Source: Bacillota bacterium (lineage in GTDB: Bacteria; Bacillota_A; Clostridia; Lachnospirales; Lachnospiraceae). From it: a stretch of DNA of 64,000 bases. Below the pieces are notes generated by a model, which saw only the letters and a program-made list of their open reading frames with translations, was not told the DNA's origin and made no database searches. The stretch covers positions 1 to 64,000 of the forward strand of contig JAEZTQ010000079.1 in assembly GCA_023443625.1 (NCBI GenBank), read 5' to 3'. Position numbers and translations under genes: made by a program. The stretch's first letter is position 1. Every line of letters starts with the position of its first letter. Shown here piece by piece: positions 1 through 9,187 of the stretch.

Positions 1-843
1 GATAATTGGGAGTATAGTGGTGACTACTTAATTAAAAAGAACCTAAAGAACAAGAATTCACACTATGAATCCCATGTTGCAGGGTTTGACGAGAATTGGC
101 TGCTTAAGATTAAGCCTACTGACAAAAAGAAGGAGACGGGTGAGACTGTAACCGTCAAGCAATTAGAAGATTTTGGTTGGATTAATCCGACTCAGGAACT
201 TGCAGATGAGATAAATGAAGCCATGAGTATGTTTGGAATTAATAAAGGTGAATATGCAACAGAACAGATAATAGCATTTATGGCAACAACAGGTCATGAA
301 TCAGGTATGGGCGGTTATGATTATATACAAAGTGGAGGCAAAGGTAAATTTAGGGGTGCAGGTGTTATCCAGTTGACAGGAGAGTATAATTATGCTGAGT
401 TTGATGAATACTTGAAAGAAAATATGAAAGGGTATGATGGGGAAATAATGAAAAGTTCTGCATCCTATAAAGTTGTAGCAGAGAAATATGCATGGGTGGC
501 AGCAGCATGGTTTTGGACAGAAGGCAAACCTATTAAAGAGAGGCTAAATGAATATTTGGATAAAGGCTACAAACTATCTGATTCATTCATAGTTACGTCG
601 GCGTTTGTTCAGGGATTCAGAGGTAGTAACGAAGACTATAAAAAAATAGCAGCAGGACAGTATAAACCAATAAACTATTCATCAGCTTATGATTGTACTT
701 ATAATGGTCAAAACACTTATAATGTAATCGATATTAAAGTCATCAATGGAGGGACAGTCGTTTCATCGAATAATTGGGAAGATAGAATCGATACATTTGA
801 TGATGCATGTAAATCTTTTGGAGGGTACAAATATGGTAAGTAA
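1..843 (+). CDS. GH19-like chitinase/lysozyme domain protein, 5' end cut by window
   Basis: The frame is open from base 1, so this is the C-terminal 280 residues of a longer protein whose start lies left of the window. The visible part has the look of a GH19/lysozyme-like hydrolase: a GHESG motif (candidate catalytic Glu at visible residue 100), followed by the family signature around FRGAGVIQLTGEYNY, which matches the GRGxIQLTGRxNY pattern of phage and bacterial GH19 endolysins. Such enzymes cut peptidoglycan or chitin. The stop at 841-843 overlaps the start of the next gene at 833, suggesting translational coupling. The missing N-terminus may hold a signal peptide or wall-binding repeats, so cellular location cannot be judged. 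Family call is fairly sure; the substrate is not known. Confidence 0.7.
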   Translation, partial: DNWEYSGDYLIKKNLKNKNSHYESHVAGFDENWLLKIKPTDKKKETGETVTVKQLEDFGWINPTQELADEINEAMSMFGINKGEYATEQIIAFMATTGHESGMGGYDYIQSGGKGKFRGAGVIQLTGEYNYAEFDEYLKENMKGYDGEIMKSSASYKVVAEKYAWVAAAWFWTEGKPIKERLNEYLDKGYKLSDSFIVTSAFVQGFRGSNEDYKKIAAGQYKPINYSSAYDCTYNGQNTYNVIDIKVINGGTVVSSNNWEDRIDTFDDACKSFGGYKYGK

Positions 844-1811
844 CCGTATCAAAGGAATAATAATCATAGTTTTCATGATAATTACATTAATATCATGTTC
901 AAGGAGAGAAGCTATAGCGACAAATGATAACCAAGCAAACTTGGTTACTGAAGTAGATTCTAATAGCGTAAATCTAGAAGATGATCTTCAGCCAGACCAA
1001 TCGGCAGAATCATTGCCCAATGACCTAAATCAAGAAAAGGATAATCTAACAGGAGCATCCATTCAGGTTGTTTTAAAAAGCATAAGTCAGGAAGACTATG
1101 ATAAATGGGTGGTACCAATGTATGATGGTGGATTAGATCCTAATGGTCAACCATTACAATTGCCTGAATTGGAAAAATTTGATTATCCCTATATTGAGGG
1201 AATGGAAGATAAAGAGTTGCAAAATAAAGTTAATGATACTATTAAAAGTGCAATTTTTAATGAAGATTTTCTTTCAGCTCCAATATTTGCTGTAGGGGTT
1301 GAAACAACTCCATTATCATATTTTAAATACCCAGGGATCATTTATAATAAAGATATTTTAAGTATTCCTATTGTATTGGAATCGCCCATATAACTATTAT
1401 ATGCCTATATCAGTAACTATAGATATGAAAACAGGTGAAAGGCTGTTTTTAGAAGATATCATTGAACTTAATGAGGAGTTTACATATAAATTACTTTATG
1501 AAGAAGATTTTTTCATTAATATTGACATTGTCGGATTCAGTATGAAAGAGCTTCTAAATCATTATAGTAATGGAGATGAAGAACTTCCGAGTGAAGCAGG
1601 AAAAAATTTGCTGGATATTTTAAGGATACATGTTCAAGAAGATGAAAAACCTCAAGTAGAGGATTTTTACTTAACAAAAGACGGAATAGTTTTGACTCGT
1701 TTTACAAATAACGGAACACCGGAGGAAATAAATGTTCCCCTTGAGAATCTGCAAGAGTTTTTGAAAATTAATAGCTGGAAAACAAATAAGACTTTACAAA
1801 TACAGCAATGA
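833..1811 (+). pseudogene. DUF3298/RsiV-like lipoprotein, apparently frameshifted
   Basis: Start ATG 833 has an upstream GGAGGG site and gives a lipoprotein signal (hydrophobic run ending in LISC, Cys at about residue 18). The frame runs to a TAA at 1391-1393. The homologous sequence continues in the next frame from about 1390 to 1811: after LESP the +1 frame reads YNYYMPISVTIDMKTGERL, the typical DUF3298 core, and ends near DFYLTKDGIVL. Removing one base near 1389 would restore one protein of about 325 residues. The neighbour at 2292-3047 has the same architecture uninterrupted through this point (IAYSVTIDLSDERLMDL), which supports one original gene. It could be a real pseudogene, a sequencing error, or a programmed shift; I favour the first two. 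Confidence 0.65.
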
Positions 1812-1940
1812 GAGAATTAAATCAAACAGATGGAAATCATTAAGCTAGTGGATTAAATTTATTAATAAACTTTGTTATCCTTAGAGCGGTAATATCAATA
1901 AAAATGGGGAGATAGAGATGTGATACCTGGTACTGCATTC

Positions 1941-2215
1941 TCCAGTATCCTGAGTTTCTAGAGGATTATATGCCTTGTTGTTGATTTAGCAGACGAAGCC
2001 AAAGAACTGTTAAGTGTTCTAAAACTACTACAGGATAAAAAGTCTTTCTGGTAAGTATCATAGAGCAGTACCTGAACGGAAAAGAATTTCATACAGCAAT
2101 GAAAGGGTTTGCGGGTATAAATAAGTATTATCTAGAGAGAAAAAGAAGACAGGGTTTTAATGAAGCAAAGGAAGCCAGAACGGTAGGTAGATTCGGTAAC
2201 AGAGGTTATAAATAA
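1941..2215 (+). pseudogene. Degenerate coding stretch, function unknown
   Basis: Within the 480-base gap 1812-2291, protein-like sequence appears in shifting frames: one piece reads WYCILQYPEFLEDYMP, the next (from 1983) DLADEAKELLSVLKLLQDKK, and the last (frame of 2063 to the stop at 2213-2215) EQYLNGKEFHTAMKGFAG and ends in VGRFGNRGYK. No start codon with a ribosome site opens any of them. The pattern suggests a gene broken by at least two frameshifts. I do not recognise the family. Sitting between two related lipoprotein genes, it may mark an old insertion or the remains of an accessory gene. Confidence 0.35.
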
Positions 2216-2291
2216 ATGGACTGATTCTTATTCGAGACGTAGGGATTCATATGATAAAGTTATAAAGTATGTATATTAGGAGGACAAAATA

Positions 2292-3047
2292 TTGAAAAAA
2301 TATTTATTATTCAGAATTATACTTATAACAGCTATTTTATTTTCATTAACATCCTGCGGTAGTAAAGATGTAACTGAAAATAGTAGTGTGGAAAAGGAAA
2401 ATCAATCTGAAGTGAATGACAATAAAACTTTATTTGATCCTAAATATTATTTTGCTAGTAATTACTATGGAGTAGCACCTAGTATTCTAAAAAATGATGA
2501 TATGCCTAGACCAGAAGAAAATAAGGAATGGATAAAAAGTTTAGAAATTACATATCCTCAGCTATATAATATGGAGGATATAGATAAGGAAGAGCATATA
2601 AATGATATTTTATTTAAAGAAGCACTAAATATACGAGATATTTTTAATAACAGAAACTATATAGAATACAATATTAATTATATAATAATGGAAGCTACTG
2701 ATAAAGTGCTTAGTATTCTTTTTACTGGATTTATAGAGTCTCCTCAAAAAGCAAATAATATTGCTTATTCAGTTACTATTGATTTAAGTGATGAAAGATT
2801 AATGGATTTATCAGAATACTTTATAATTAATGAAAGCTTTGTAGAGAAGCATTTACACAAAGATTTTAAAGTTGTTGAGAATAACTTTGAAAATTTAAAT
2901 GAAAATAACCCATTTGTTGAAGAGTATGTTAAAAATTACGACCAAGAAACTCATAAACATGATTTTTATATTAAAGATGAGACTCTAGGATTAATTATTT
3001 CTGCGCCACAAGCGATGGGATATATTCTGCTTGAAGGTAAATATTAG
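2292..3047 (+). CDS. DUF3298-like lipoprotein
   Basis: TTG start at 2292, placed 8 bases after an AGGAGGA site (2278-2284). The 251-residue product opens with MKKYLLFR and a hydrophobic stretch ending LTSCGS, a lipobox with the lipidated Cys near residue 22, then a Ser/Glu/Asn-rich linker. The body carries the DUF3298-type segment IAYSVTIDLSDERLMDL and DFYIKDETLGLII, matching the frameshifted gene at 833-1811. Proteins of this type are anchored outside the membrane and some are RsiV-like anti-sigma partners, but no sigma gene lies here. The C-terminus stops early compared with the neighbour: VNIVIDDLLLEDF, resembling the neighbour's last strand, appears in another frame at about 3054-3095, so a late frameshift is possible. 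Confidence 0.65.
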   Translation: MKKYLLFRIILITAILFSLTSCGSKDVTENSSVEKENQSEVNDNKTLFDPKYYFASNYYGVAPSILKNDDMPRPEENKEWIKSLEITYPQLYNMEDIDKEEHINDILFKEALNIRDIFNNRNYIEYNINYIIMEATDKVLSILFTGFIESPQKANNIAYSVTIDLSDERLMDLSEYFIINESFVEKHLHKDFKVVENNFENLNENNPFVEEYVKNYDQETHKHDFYIKDETLGLIISAPQAMGYILLEGKY

Positions 3048-3337
3048 ACTTAGATATACTGTTAATATAGTAATAGACGATTTATTACTCGAAGACTTTC
3101 CCATTTTAACGAGTTGTTGCAATCAGAGTTTTGGACAATATTACAAGGGAAAAGCAGAGAAAAATGATATAGATTATAAGAAAGAGTTTTTTGCTCATTG
3201 TGTCATGCAATGAAAATATAAAATGTAGAAATTGAGCCAATACCCGACAAGCCAATAAACGGTAATACTTAACATATATATTACTACTAATTCGCATAAT
3301 TTTGGTCAAATATTGCAATTTACTAAAAAAGGAGCTA

Positions 3338-3367
3338 TTGACAAAATAATAAGCCCTGTAATATAAT
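3338..3367 (+). promoter_or_regulatory. Promoter of aspS-gatCAB leader
   Basis: TTGACA at 3338-3343 and TATAAT at 3362-3367 with an 18-base spacer, both consensus for the housekeeping sigma factor. It lies just upstream of the T-box leader. The preceding stretch 3048-3337 has no convincing gene. Confidence 0.8.
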
Positions 3368-3384
3368 TATACCTATATTAAAAG

Positions 3385-3640
3385 CAATGACGAAGAGAAG
3401 TAACATAGATTATCGTTCCCAGTGAGCAGGAGATAGTGAGAACCCTGCAAAGTGAATTTATGCGAATAACACTTCACCAGCTGTAATCTGAACATCTTTT
3501 TGATAAGTAGGTGCACCGTTCGTTAAGCGTTAATTAACAACACTAGAGTGACTGCATATGCAGTAAAACAGGTGGTACCGCGGACTGTTACAGCTGTTCG
3601 TCCTGAAATTTAATTTTTAGGACGGGCAGCTTTTTTTTGT
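3385..3640 (+). promoter_or_regulatory. T-box riboswitch, candidate Asn specifier, with terminator
   Basis: This leader has the conserved T-box sequence TGGTACCGCGGA at 3573-3584, followed by a terminator with a 12-bp stem (3593-3604 with 3619-3630) and a U run at 3631-3638. Upstream are Stem I-like elements (AGTGAG, GTAGGTGCACCG). In the specifier position, after TCTG, the triplet AAC (3491-3493) fits Asn rather than Asp. Uncharged tRNA binding would favour the antiterminator and allow reading into aspS. An Asn reading makes sense because the operon makes Asn-tRNA by amidation; T-box control by tRNA-Asn is known for a gatCAB-aspS operon in Clostridium acetobutylicum. The specifier call rests on position only; no folding was computed. 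Confidence 0.88.
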
Positions 3641-3787
3641 CGTATTGAAGATGAAGCATAGATAATATACATGCTTTAACCTAGGAAGCTTGGTTTTCAA
3701 TACAATATTAAATGTTATTGCACAAGAGAGTATTTTAGTGCTCATCCTAGATAAGAATAAGTGTAAGAGTGAAAAGGAGATATGATT

Positions 3788-5533
3788 ATGTCAGATTTAT
3801 ATCGTAGTAAAACCATGGATCAGATATCAGAGAGTGATATTGGATCAGAACTTAAAATTGCAGGCTGGGTAGAGAATATTCGTGACCACGGCGGTGTATC
3901 TTTTATTGATTTACGTGATATGTATGGATTAATGCAAGTAGTATTTCGTAATACGGATTTATTAAAGGGAATTAAAAAAGAAGAGTGTTTATCCATCGAG
4001 GGTAGGATTGAACGCCGTGATGAGGAGACCTACAATCCCAAGATTCCTACAGGAACCATTGAGCTTGAGGCCTTAAAGGTATCTATCCTTGGTAAAGTAT
4101 ATAGGGACTTGCCTTTTGAAGTAGCAAATTCCAAAGAAATCCGTGAGGATGTACGTCTTAAATACAGATACCTTGATTTAAGAAATCGTAAGGTGAAAGA
4201 TAATATCTTATTCCGTTCTGAGGTTATTAGCTATTTAAGACAGAGTATGAATGATATGGGCTTTGTTGAGGTGCAAACCCCTATTTTAACAGCATCTTCT
4301 CCAGAAGGTGCAAGAGATTATATCGTACCTTCCAGAAAGCATAAGGGTAAATTCTATGCTTTGCCTCAGGCACCACAACAATTTAAACAGCTCCTTATGG
4401 TATCTGGGATTGATAAGTATTATCAGATTGCACCATGTTTTCGTGATGAGGATGCAAGAGCAGACCGTTCTCCCGGAGAGTTCTATCAGTTAGACTTTGA
4501 GATGAGCTTTGCAACACAGGAAGATGTATTCCATGTGGGTGAGCAAGTATTAACCCAGACTTTTAAGAAATTTGCTCCAGAAGGCTCCCAAATTACAGAG
4601 GCACCTTATCCAATTATCAGCTATAAGCAGGCTATGCTGGAATTTGGTACTGATAAGCCAGATCTTCGTAACCCCCTTCGTATTGTAGATGTTACGGATT
4701 TCTTCCAAAGATGTACCTTTAAGCCTTTTCATAACAAGACCGTTAGAGCCCTTAAAGTTCATGCTGAGCTATCCAAAGGTTTCCATGAGAAGATGTTAGA
4801 GTTTGCCCAGTCTATCGGCATGGGTGGCTTAGGTTATCTTGAGGTAAAAGAAGAGAAAGCTTATAAAGGACCCATTGATAAATTTATTCCAGAAGAGCTT
4901 AAGAGTGAATTGGCAGATATGGCAAGTCTTGAGCCTGGCGATGTTATCTTCTTTATCGCAGATAATGAAAAGCTAGCTAGCAAATACGCAGGACAAATTC
5001 GCACAGAACTTGCTAACCGCCTTGATTTAATAGAGAAGAATTCATATCGTTTCTGTTATGTGAATGACTTCCCTATGTTTGAAGTGGATGAGGAAACAGG
5101 TAAAATTGGATTTACCCATAATCCCTTCTCCATGCCTCAAGGTGGCTTAGAAGCCCTTACTAGCAAAGATCCTTTGGATATTCTTGCATATCAATATGAT
5201 ATTGTATGTAATGGTATTGAGCTTTCCTCCGGTGCTGTTAGAAATCATGACATGGAAGTAATGGTTAAGGCTTTTGAAATTGCTGGTTACAATGAGGATA
5301 CCTTGAAGGATAAATTTGGTGCATTATATAATGCATTTCAATTTGGAGCACCTCCACATGCAGGTATGGCACCAGGTGTTGACCGTATGATTATGCTTCT
5401 TAGAAATGAAGAAAATATCCGTGAGGTTATTGCATTCCCTATGAGTGGTACTGCACAGGATTTATTGTGTGGTGCGCCTAGTGAAGTAACTGAACAGCAG
5501 CTACGTGAAGTTCATATTAAATTAAGACAGTAG
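3788..5533 (+). CDS. aspS: Aspartyl-tRNA synthetase (probably non-discriminating)
   Basis: Class IIb synthetase of bacterial type, 581 residues from ATG 3788; an alternative ATG at 3782 lies too close to the AAAAGGAGA site (3772-3780). The N-terminal OB-fold for anticodon binding (about residues 1-120) is followed by the catalytic core with motif 2 (FRDEDARADRSPGEFYQLDFE) and motif 3 (GMAPGVDRMIMLL near residue 530), with the bacterial GAD insertion between them. It charges tRNA-Asp with Asp. Because gatCAB follows and no asnS is present in the window, it likely also charges tRNA-Asn with Asp for later amidation (inference). Expression should depend on the upstream T-box. Confidence 0.96.
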   Translation: MSDLYRSKTMDQISESDIGSELKIAGWVENIRDHGGVSFIDLRDMYGLMQVVFRNTDLLKGIKKEECLSIEGRIERRDEETYNPKIPTGTIELEALKVSILGKVYRDLPFEVANSKEIREDVRLKYRYLDLRNRKVKDNILFRSEVISYLRQSMNDMGFVEVQTPILTASSPEGARDYIVPSRKHKGKFYALPQAPQQFKQLLMVSGIDKYYQIAPCFRDEDARADRSPGEFYQLDFEMSFATQEDVFHVGEQVLTQTFKKFAPEGSQITEAPYPIISYKQAMLEFGTDKPDLRNPLRIVDVTDFFQRCTFKPFHNKTVRALKVHAELSKGFHEKMLEFAQSIGMGGLGYLEVKEEKAYKGPIDKFIPEELKSELADMASLEPGDVIFFIADNEKLASKYAGQIRTELANRLDLIEKNSYRFCYVNDFPMFEVDEETGKIGFTHNPFSMPQGGLEALTSKDPLDILAYQYDIVCNGIELSSGAVRNHDMEVMVKAFEIAGYNEDTLKDKFGALYNAFQFGAPPHAGMAPGVDRMIMLLRNEENIREVIAFPMSGTAQDLLCGAPSEVTEQQLREVHIKLRQ

Positions 5534-5637
5534 TTCCTTAGTTAGGGATTGTGCTTATACTTTGTTTGTATATAAGGTTAATTGCATAAAACACACAGTT
5601 TTTAAAATTGATAGTTATTATTATGGAGGTGACATAG

Positions 5638-5934
5638 ATGGCAGTAACCAAGGAAGATGTGGAAAAGCTAGCTAAACTGGCTAAACTGCGTTTTGCGGAT
5701 GATAAATTAGAGCAGTTTATTAGTGAATTTGATGAGATTATTGCGTTTGCAGATACCATTAATCAGTCAGTGGAAGGAAAGACAGAAGAAATCAAATGTG
5801 TAGGTACAAAATTGATTTCTTATGAAGAGTTACGTGAGGATGAAGTAATCCCGTCCCTACCCAATGAAAAGATTCTATCCAATGTAGAAGGTGTTAATGG
5901 ATTTTTCAGCGTGAAGAGAAGTAAAGGAAATTAA
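5638..5934 (+). CDS. gatC: Asp/Glu-tRNA amidotransferase subunit C
   Basis: 98 residues, starting 8 bases after a GGAGGT site. It begins MAVTKEDVEKLAKLAKL, the usual GatC N-terminal helix, with the FADTINQ segment and a C-terminal tail that in structures wraps between GatA and GatB. GatC stabilises the GatCAB complex that converts Asp-tRNA(Asn) and Glu-tRNA(Gln) to the amide forms. It lies 104 bases after aspS without an obvious terminator between them, and directly before gatA. Confidence 0.94.
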   Translation: MAVTKEDVEKLAKLAKLRFADDKLEQFISEFDEIIAFADTINQSVEGKTEEIKCVGTKLISYEELREDEVIPSLPNEKILSNVEGVNGFFSVKRSKGN

Positions 5935-5960
5935 TGTCCAAGGGGCATAGGAGGTTATCA

Positions 5961-7418
5961 ATGAGAGAAATAATTTCTGATTTATCAGCAAAACTTCATA
6001 GCGGTGAAATGTCCAGTGTTGAGCTGACAAAAGAATATATTAAAGCTATCGAAGAAATCAACCCAGAAATTAATGCATATGTTAATACAACTTTTGAAAC
6101 AGCAATCAGTGGAGCAGAAGTGGCAGATAAATTATTAAAAGAAGGAAAGGCGTCTGCCTTATGCGGTATTCCTATGACTTTAAAAGATAATATCTGTACC
6201 GATGGCTTACTTACCACCTGCTGTTCTAAAATGTTAGATGGATTTAAACCCTATTATGATGCTACCATATGGGAGAACTTAAAGGCCAAGGGAGCTGTCT
6301 TACTTGGTAAAGCCAATATGGACGAGTTCGGTATGGGTAATACCTCTGAATCTAGTTACTATGGTGCACCCATCAATCCTAGAAATAAGGGATATGTTAC
6401 GGGTGGTTCCTCAGGTGGTGTGGCTTCTGCAGTTTGTGCTAATATTGCAGCCTATGGCCTTGGTTCTGATACGGGTGGTTCTATCCGTCAGCCTGCATCT
6501 TTTTGTGGTATAGTTGGCTTAAAACCAACTTATGGCGCAGTATCTAGATATGGTTTGATGGCTTTTGGCAGTTCCTTAGATGCCATTGGTCCAATCACCT
6601 ATAGTGTCAAAGACGCCGCTATAGTATTTGATGAGATAAAAGGTGTAGATGAGAAAGATCAGACCAGCAAAGATTATAGCTACGGTCATATTTTGGAGGG
6701 CTTACAAAAGGATATTAAAGGTAAGAAAATTGGTGTGGCAAGAGAGTTCTTTGATGGAATTAGTTCTGAGATTACAGCTCCAATTAATGAGGCAATCAAA
6801 TTCTTTGAAGCCAATGGTGCTGAAATAGTTGATGTGAAGCTTCCATCCTTAAAATTAGCGCTTCCTGTATACTATATTATCTCTTGTGCAGAGGCATCTT
6901 CTAATTTAGGTAGATATGACGGTATTCGTTATGGTTATCGTAGTTCAACCTATGAAAGTATTGAAGATATGATTTACAAAACCAGAACAGAAGGCTTTGG
7001 TGAAGAGACAAAACGCCGTATTATGCTGGGAACCTATGTGTTATCCAGTGGATACTATGATGCTTATTATAAGAAAGCTTGTGTTCTTCGCGAAGAAATT
7101 ACCAGTGAGTTTGAAGACGTATTAAATAAATGTGATGTGTTAATCGCACCAACAGTTCCAAACACTGCATTTCCCATGAATTACCAGGGGGCAAGTGTGA
7201 CAGAGATGTATATGGCGGATATTTGCACCGTGCCTATGAGTATCGCTGGATTACCCTCTATTTCTCTTCCTTGCGGCAAGGATTCTAAGGATCTTCCCAT
7301 TGGTATGCAGATTATTGGTAAGAAATTTGGCGAGGAGACAATTTTGAATATGGCATATTTTTATGAAAAGAATAGCGAAGATAAGGTTGGAAACTATGAA
7401 GGAGGTGTCAGAGTATGA
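5961..7418 (+). CDS. gatA: Asp/Glu-tRNA amidotransferase subunit A
   Basis: Amidase-family subunit of GatCAB that releases ammonia from glutamine. Start ATG 5961 is preferred because a TAGGAGGT site precedes it; an upstream in-frame ATG at 5934 overlaps the gatC stop but lacks a site. The product has 485 residues. Catalytic elements are visible: Lys75 in PMTLKDN, the Gly/Ser-rich signature VTGGSSGGVAS and the nucleophile region GSDTGGSIRQP, giving the Ser-cisSer-Lys triad. The stop overlaps gatB by four bases (ATGA), indicating coupled translation. Confidence 0.96.
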   Translation: MREIISDLSAKLHSGEMSSVELTKEYIKAIEEINPEINAYVNTTFETAISGAEVADKLLKEGKASALCGIPMTLKDNICTDGLLTTCCSKMLDGFKPYYDATIWENLKAKGAVLLGKANMDEFGMGNTSESSYYGAPINPRNKGYVTGGSSGGVASAVCANIAAYGLGSDTGGSIRQPASFCGIVGLKPTYGAVSRYGLMAFGSSLDAIGPITYSVKDAAIVFDEIKGVDEKDQTSKDYSYGHILEGLQKDIKGKKIGVAREFFDGISSEITAPINEAIKFFEANGAEIVDVKLPSLKLALPVYYIISCAEASSNLGRYDGIRYGYRSSTYESIEDMIYKTRTEGFGEETKRRIMLGTYVLSSGYYDAYYKKACVLREEITSEFEDVLNKCDVLIAPTVPNTAFPMNYQGASVTEMYMADICTVPMSIAGLPSISLPCGKDSKDLPIGMQIIGKKFGEETILNMAYFYEKNSEDKVGNYEGGVRV

Positions 7419-8827
7419 GATATGAAGTAGTTTGTGGTATTGAAACTCATATTGAGCTGGCTACCAATACAAAGATATTCTGTAATTGTACAACAGCCTT
7501 CGGTGGAGCGCCTAACTCTCATTGCTGCCCAATATGTACAGGTCAGCCAGGTACTTTACCTGTATTAAATAAAAAGGTAGTAGAGTATGCAGTAAGAGCA
7601 GGTCTTGCTGTACATTGTAAAATCAATACAAAATCTCATATGGATAGAAAGAACTATGTATATCCGGATTTACCCAAAGCATACCAAGTATCCCAGTTTG
7701 ATGAACCTATTTGTGAGCATGGTTATGTTGAGTTAGATAGCGGTAAAAGAATTGGTATTACTCGTATCCATATTGAGGAGGATGCAGGTAAATTAGTTCA
7801 TGAAAATGGCTATACCTATATCGATTATAACCGTGGATGCGTTCCCCTTATTGAGATTGTATCTGAGCCTGAGATCTCTTCTCCTGAGGAAGCTAAAGAA
7901 TATGCTGAGAAATTGCAATTAATTATGCGTTATGTTGGCATTTCTGACTGTAAGATGCAGGAGGGTTCCATGCGTTGTGACGTAAATGTCTCCTTACGTG
8001 AACATGGTTCTAAGGAATTTGGGACTCGTACAGAGACCAAGAATATCAACTCTTTGACCTTTATTCAGAAAGCAATGTATGCCGAGATAGAGAGACAGAC
8101 AGATATTCTCGAAGCTGGTGGAAAGATAGTGCAGGAGACCATGCGTTATGATGATGTGACAGATACCAGTTCTCCTATGCGTGAGAAGGAAAATGCAGAT
8201 GATTATCGCTATTTCCCAGATCCTGATATTCTTTGTTTTGAAATTCCCCAAGAGAAGATTGATGCAATTTTAGTCTCTTTACCTGAATTACCTTTTGATA
8301 AACTGAAGAGATATATAAATGAGTTAGAATTACCGGAAGCAACAGCTAGACAGATGTTTCGATACAGACGTGTTGCAGAGTTTTTTGAAGGAGCCTTAGC
8401 AGAGGGAGCAAGTGTTAAGAATAGCTCCAACCTGATTATTGGTACTATCTATGCTAATATGAATACAGAAGAGGATAAAGAGCTTTTTGAAGTAAAAATA
8501 TCATCAAAGGATTTTGCTCTATTGGTAAAGATGCTGGATGATAAGAAAATCAACTTTAAACAGGCTCAGAGTACCTTACAGCAGATGTTGGAGACAGGTA
8601 AATCTGCAAAGGAATTCATTAAGGCGGAGGACTTGGAAGACATTTCTGATGATGATTTAACAAAATGGTGCCAAGAAGCAGTTGATGCTAATCCTAAAGC
8701 TGTAGAGGATATTAAGGCTGGCAAGGATAAAGCAATTAATGTTATGTTTGGTCATATTATGAAGCAATCCAAAGGAAAGGCAGATACCAAGAAGGCAGAA
8801 GCCATTATCCGGGAATTAATTAAGTAA
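7415..8827 (+). CDS. gatB: Asp/Glu-tRNA amidotransferase subunit B
   Basis: 470 residues, usual GatB length. It starts within the gatA stop and has an AAGGAGGTG site inside gatA. The N-terminal cradle domain carries the GatB signature (YEVVCGIETHIEL, then a Cys-rich zinc site CNCTTAF...CCPICTG, and DRKNYVYPDLPKAYQ). The C-terminal part holds the helical YqeY-like tail domain that contacts the tRNA. GatB activates the misacylated tRNA by phosphorylation and transfers the ammonia delivered from GatA. It is the last gene of the operon before a strong hairpin. Confidence 0.96.
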   Translation: MRYEVVCGIETHIELATNTKIFCNCTTAFGGAPNSHCCPICTGQPGTLPVLNKKVVEYAVRAGLAVHCKINTKSHMDRKNYVYPDLPKAYQVSQFDEPICEHGYVELDSGKRIGITRIHIEEDAGKLVHENGYTYIDYNRGCVPLIEIVSEPEISSPEEAKEYAEKLQLIMRYVGISDCKMQEGSMRCDVNVSLREHGSKEFGTRTETKNINSLTFIQKAMYAEIERQTDILEAGGKIVQETMRYDDVTDTSSPMREKENADDYRYFPDPDILCFEIPQEKIDAILVSLPELPFDKLKRYINELELPEATARQMFRYRRVAEFFEGALAEGASVKNSSNLIIGTIYANMNTEEDKELFEVKISSKDFALLVKMLDDKKINFKQAQSTLQQMLETGKSAKEFIKAEDLEDISDDDLTKWCQEAVDANPKAVEDIKAGKDKAINVMFGHIMKQSKGKADTKKAEAIIRELIK

Positions 8828-8842
8828 GTAGTGATAATATAT

Positions 8843-8890
8843 ATTAAGCAAGAAAAGAGTCTGTAGTAGCAGACTCTTTTCTTGCTTAAT
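8843..8890 (+). terminator. Long hairpin terminator after gatB
   Basis: Perfect 21-bp stem (8843-8863 with 8870-8890) around a 6-base loop TAGTAG, 15 bases after the gatB stop. No long U run follows, so it may act as a processing or stability structure as well as a terminator. Confidence 0.75.
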
Positions 8891-9187
8891 AGGGTATTTA
8901 TCTGCCTCAGATGTAATACCCTTGGCATCAAGATGATATAATTTTTGAAAGGATCAGATCTTTGCCTGATACTTAGTGGAATACAATTTCAAATTTAGTA
9001 AGTTTTTTATGTTTTTATACAAAAATAAATACCAATGGTATATAATATAAAATAATTTGAAATAAATTGAAATAAGGATAACAGTATATTATAGCCGGGT
9101 GAAATTAGCAAAGTAGAAGATAATGATAAGTATATTGCTGATACTGCAGGTCAAATAATGGTATTTAAGTAGGAGGATTGAGCTTTG
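8891..9187. other. Intergenic region with a second hairpin
   Basis: Directly after the gatB terminator, 8891-8922 folds as an outer 8-bp stem (AGGGTATT with AATACCCT) enclosing an inner ATCTG/CAGAT stem. The rest is AT-rich and holds no gene; it presumably carries the promoter of the following secreted protein, and an AGGAGG site at 9171-9176 serves that gene. Confidence 0.5.

Noticed and set aside
3031..3213. Small gene after the second lipoprotein
   Set aside because: It starts inside the lipoprotein gene without a ribosome site; at most it holds the frameshifted tail of that gene.
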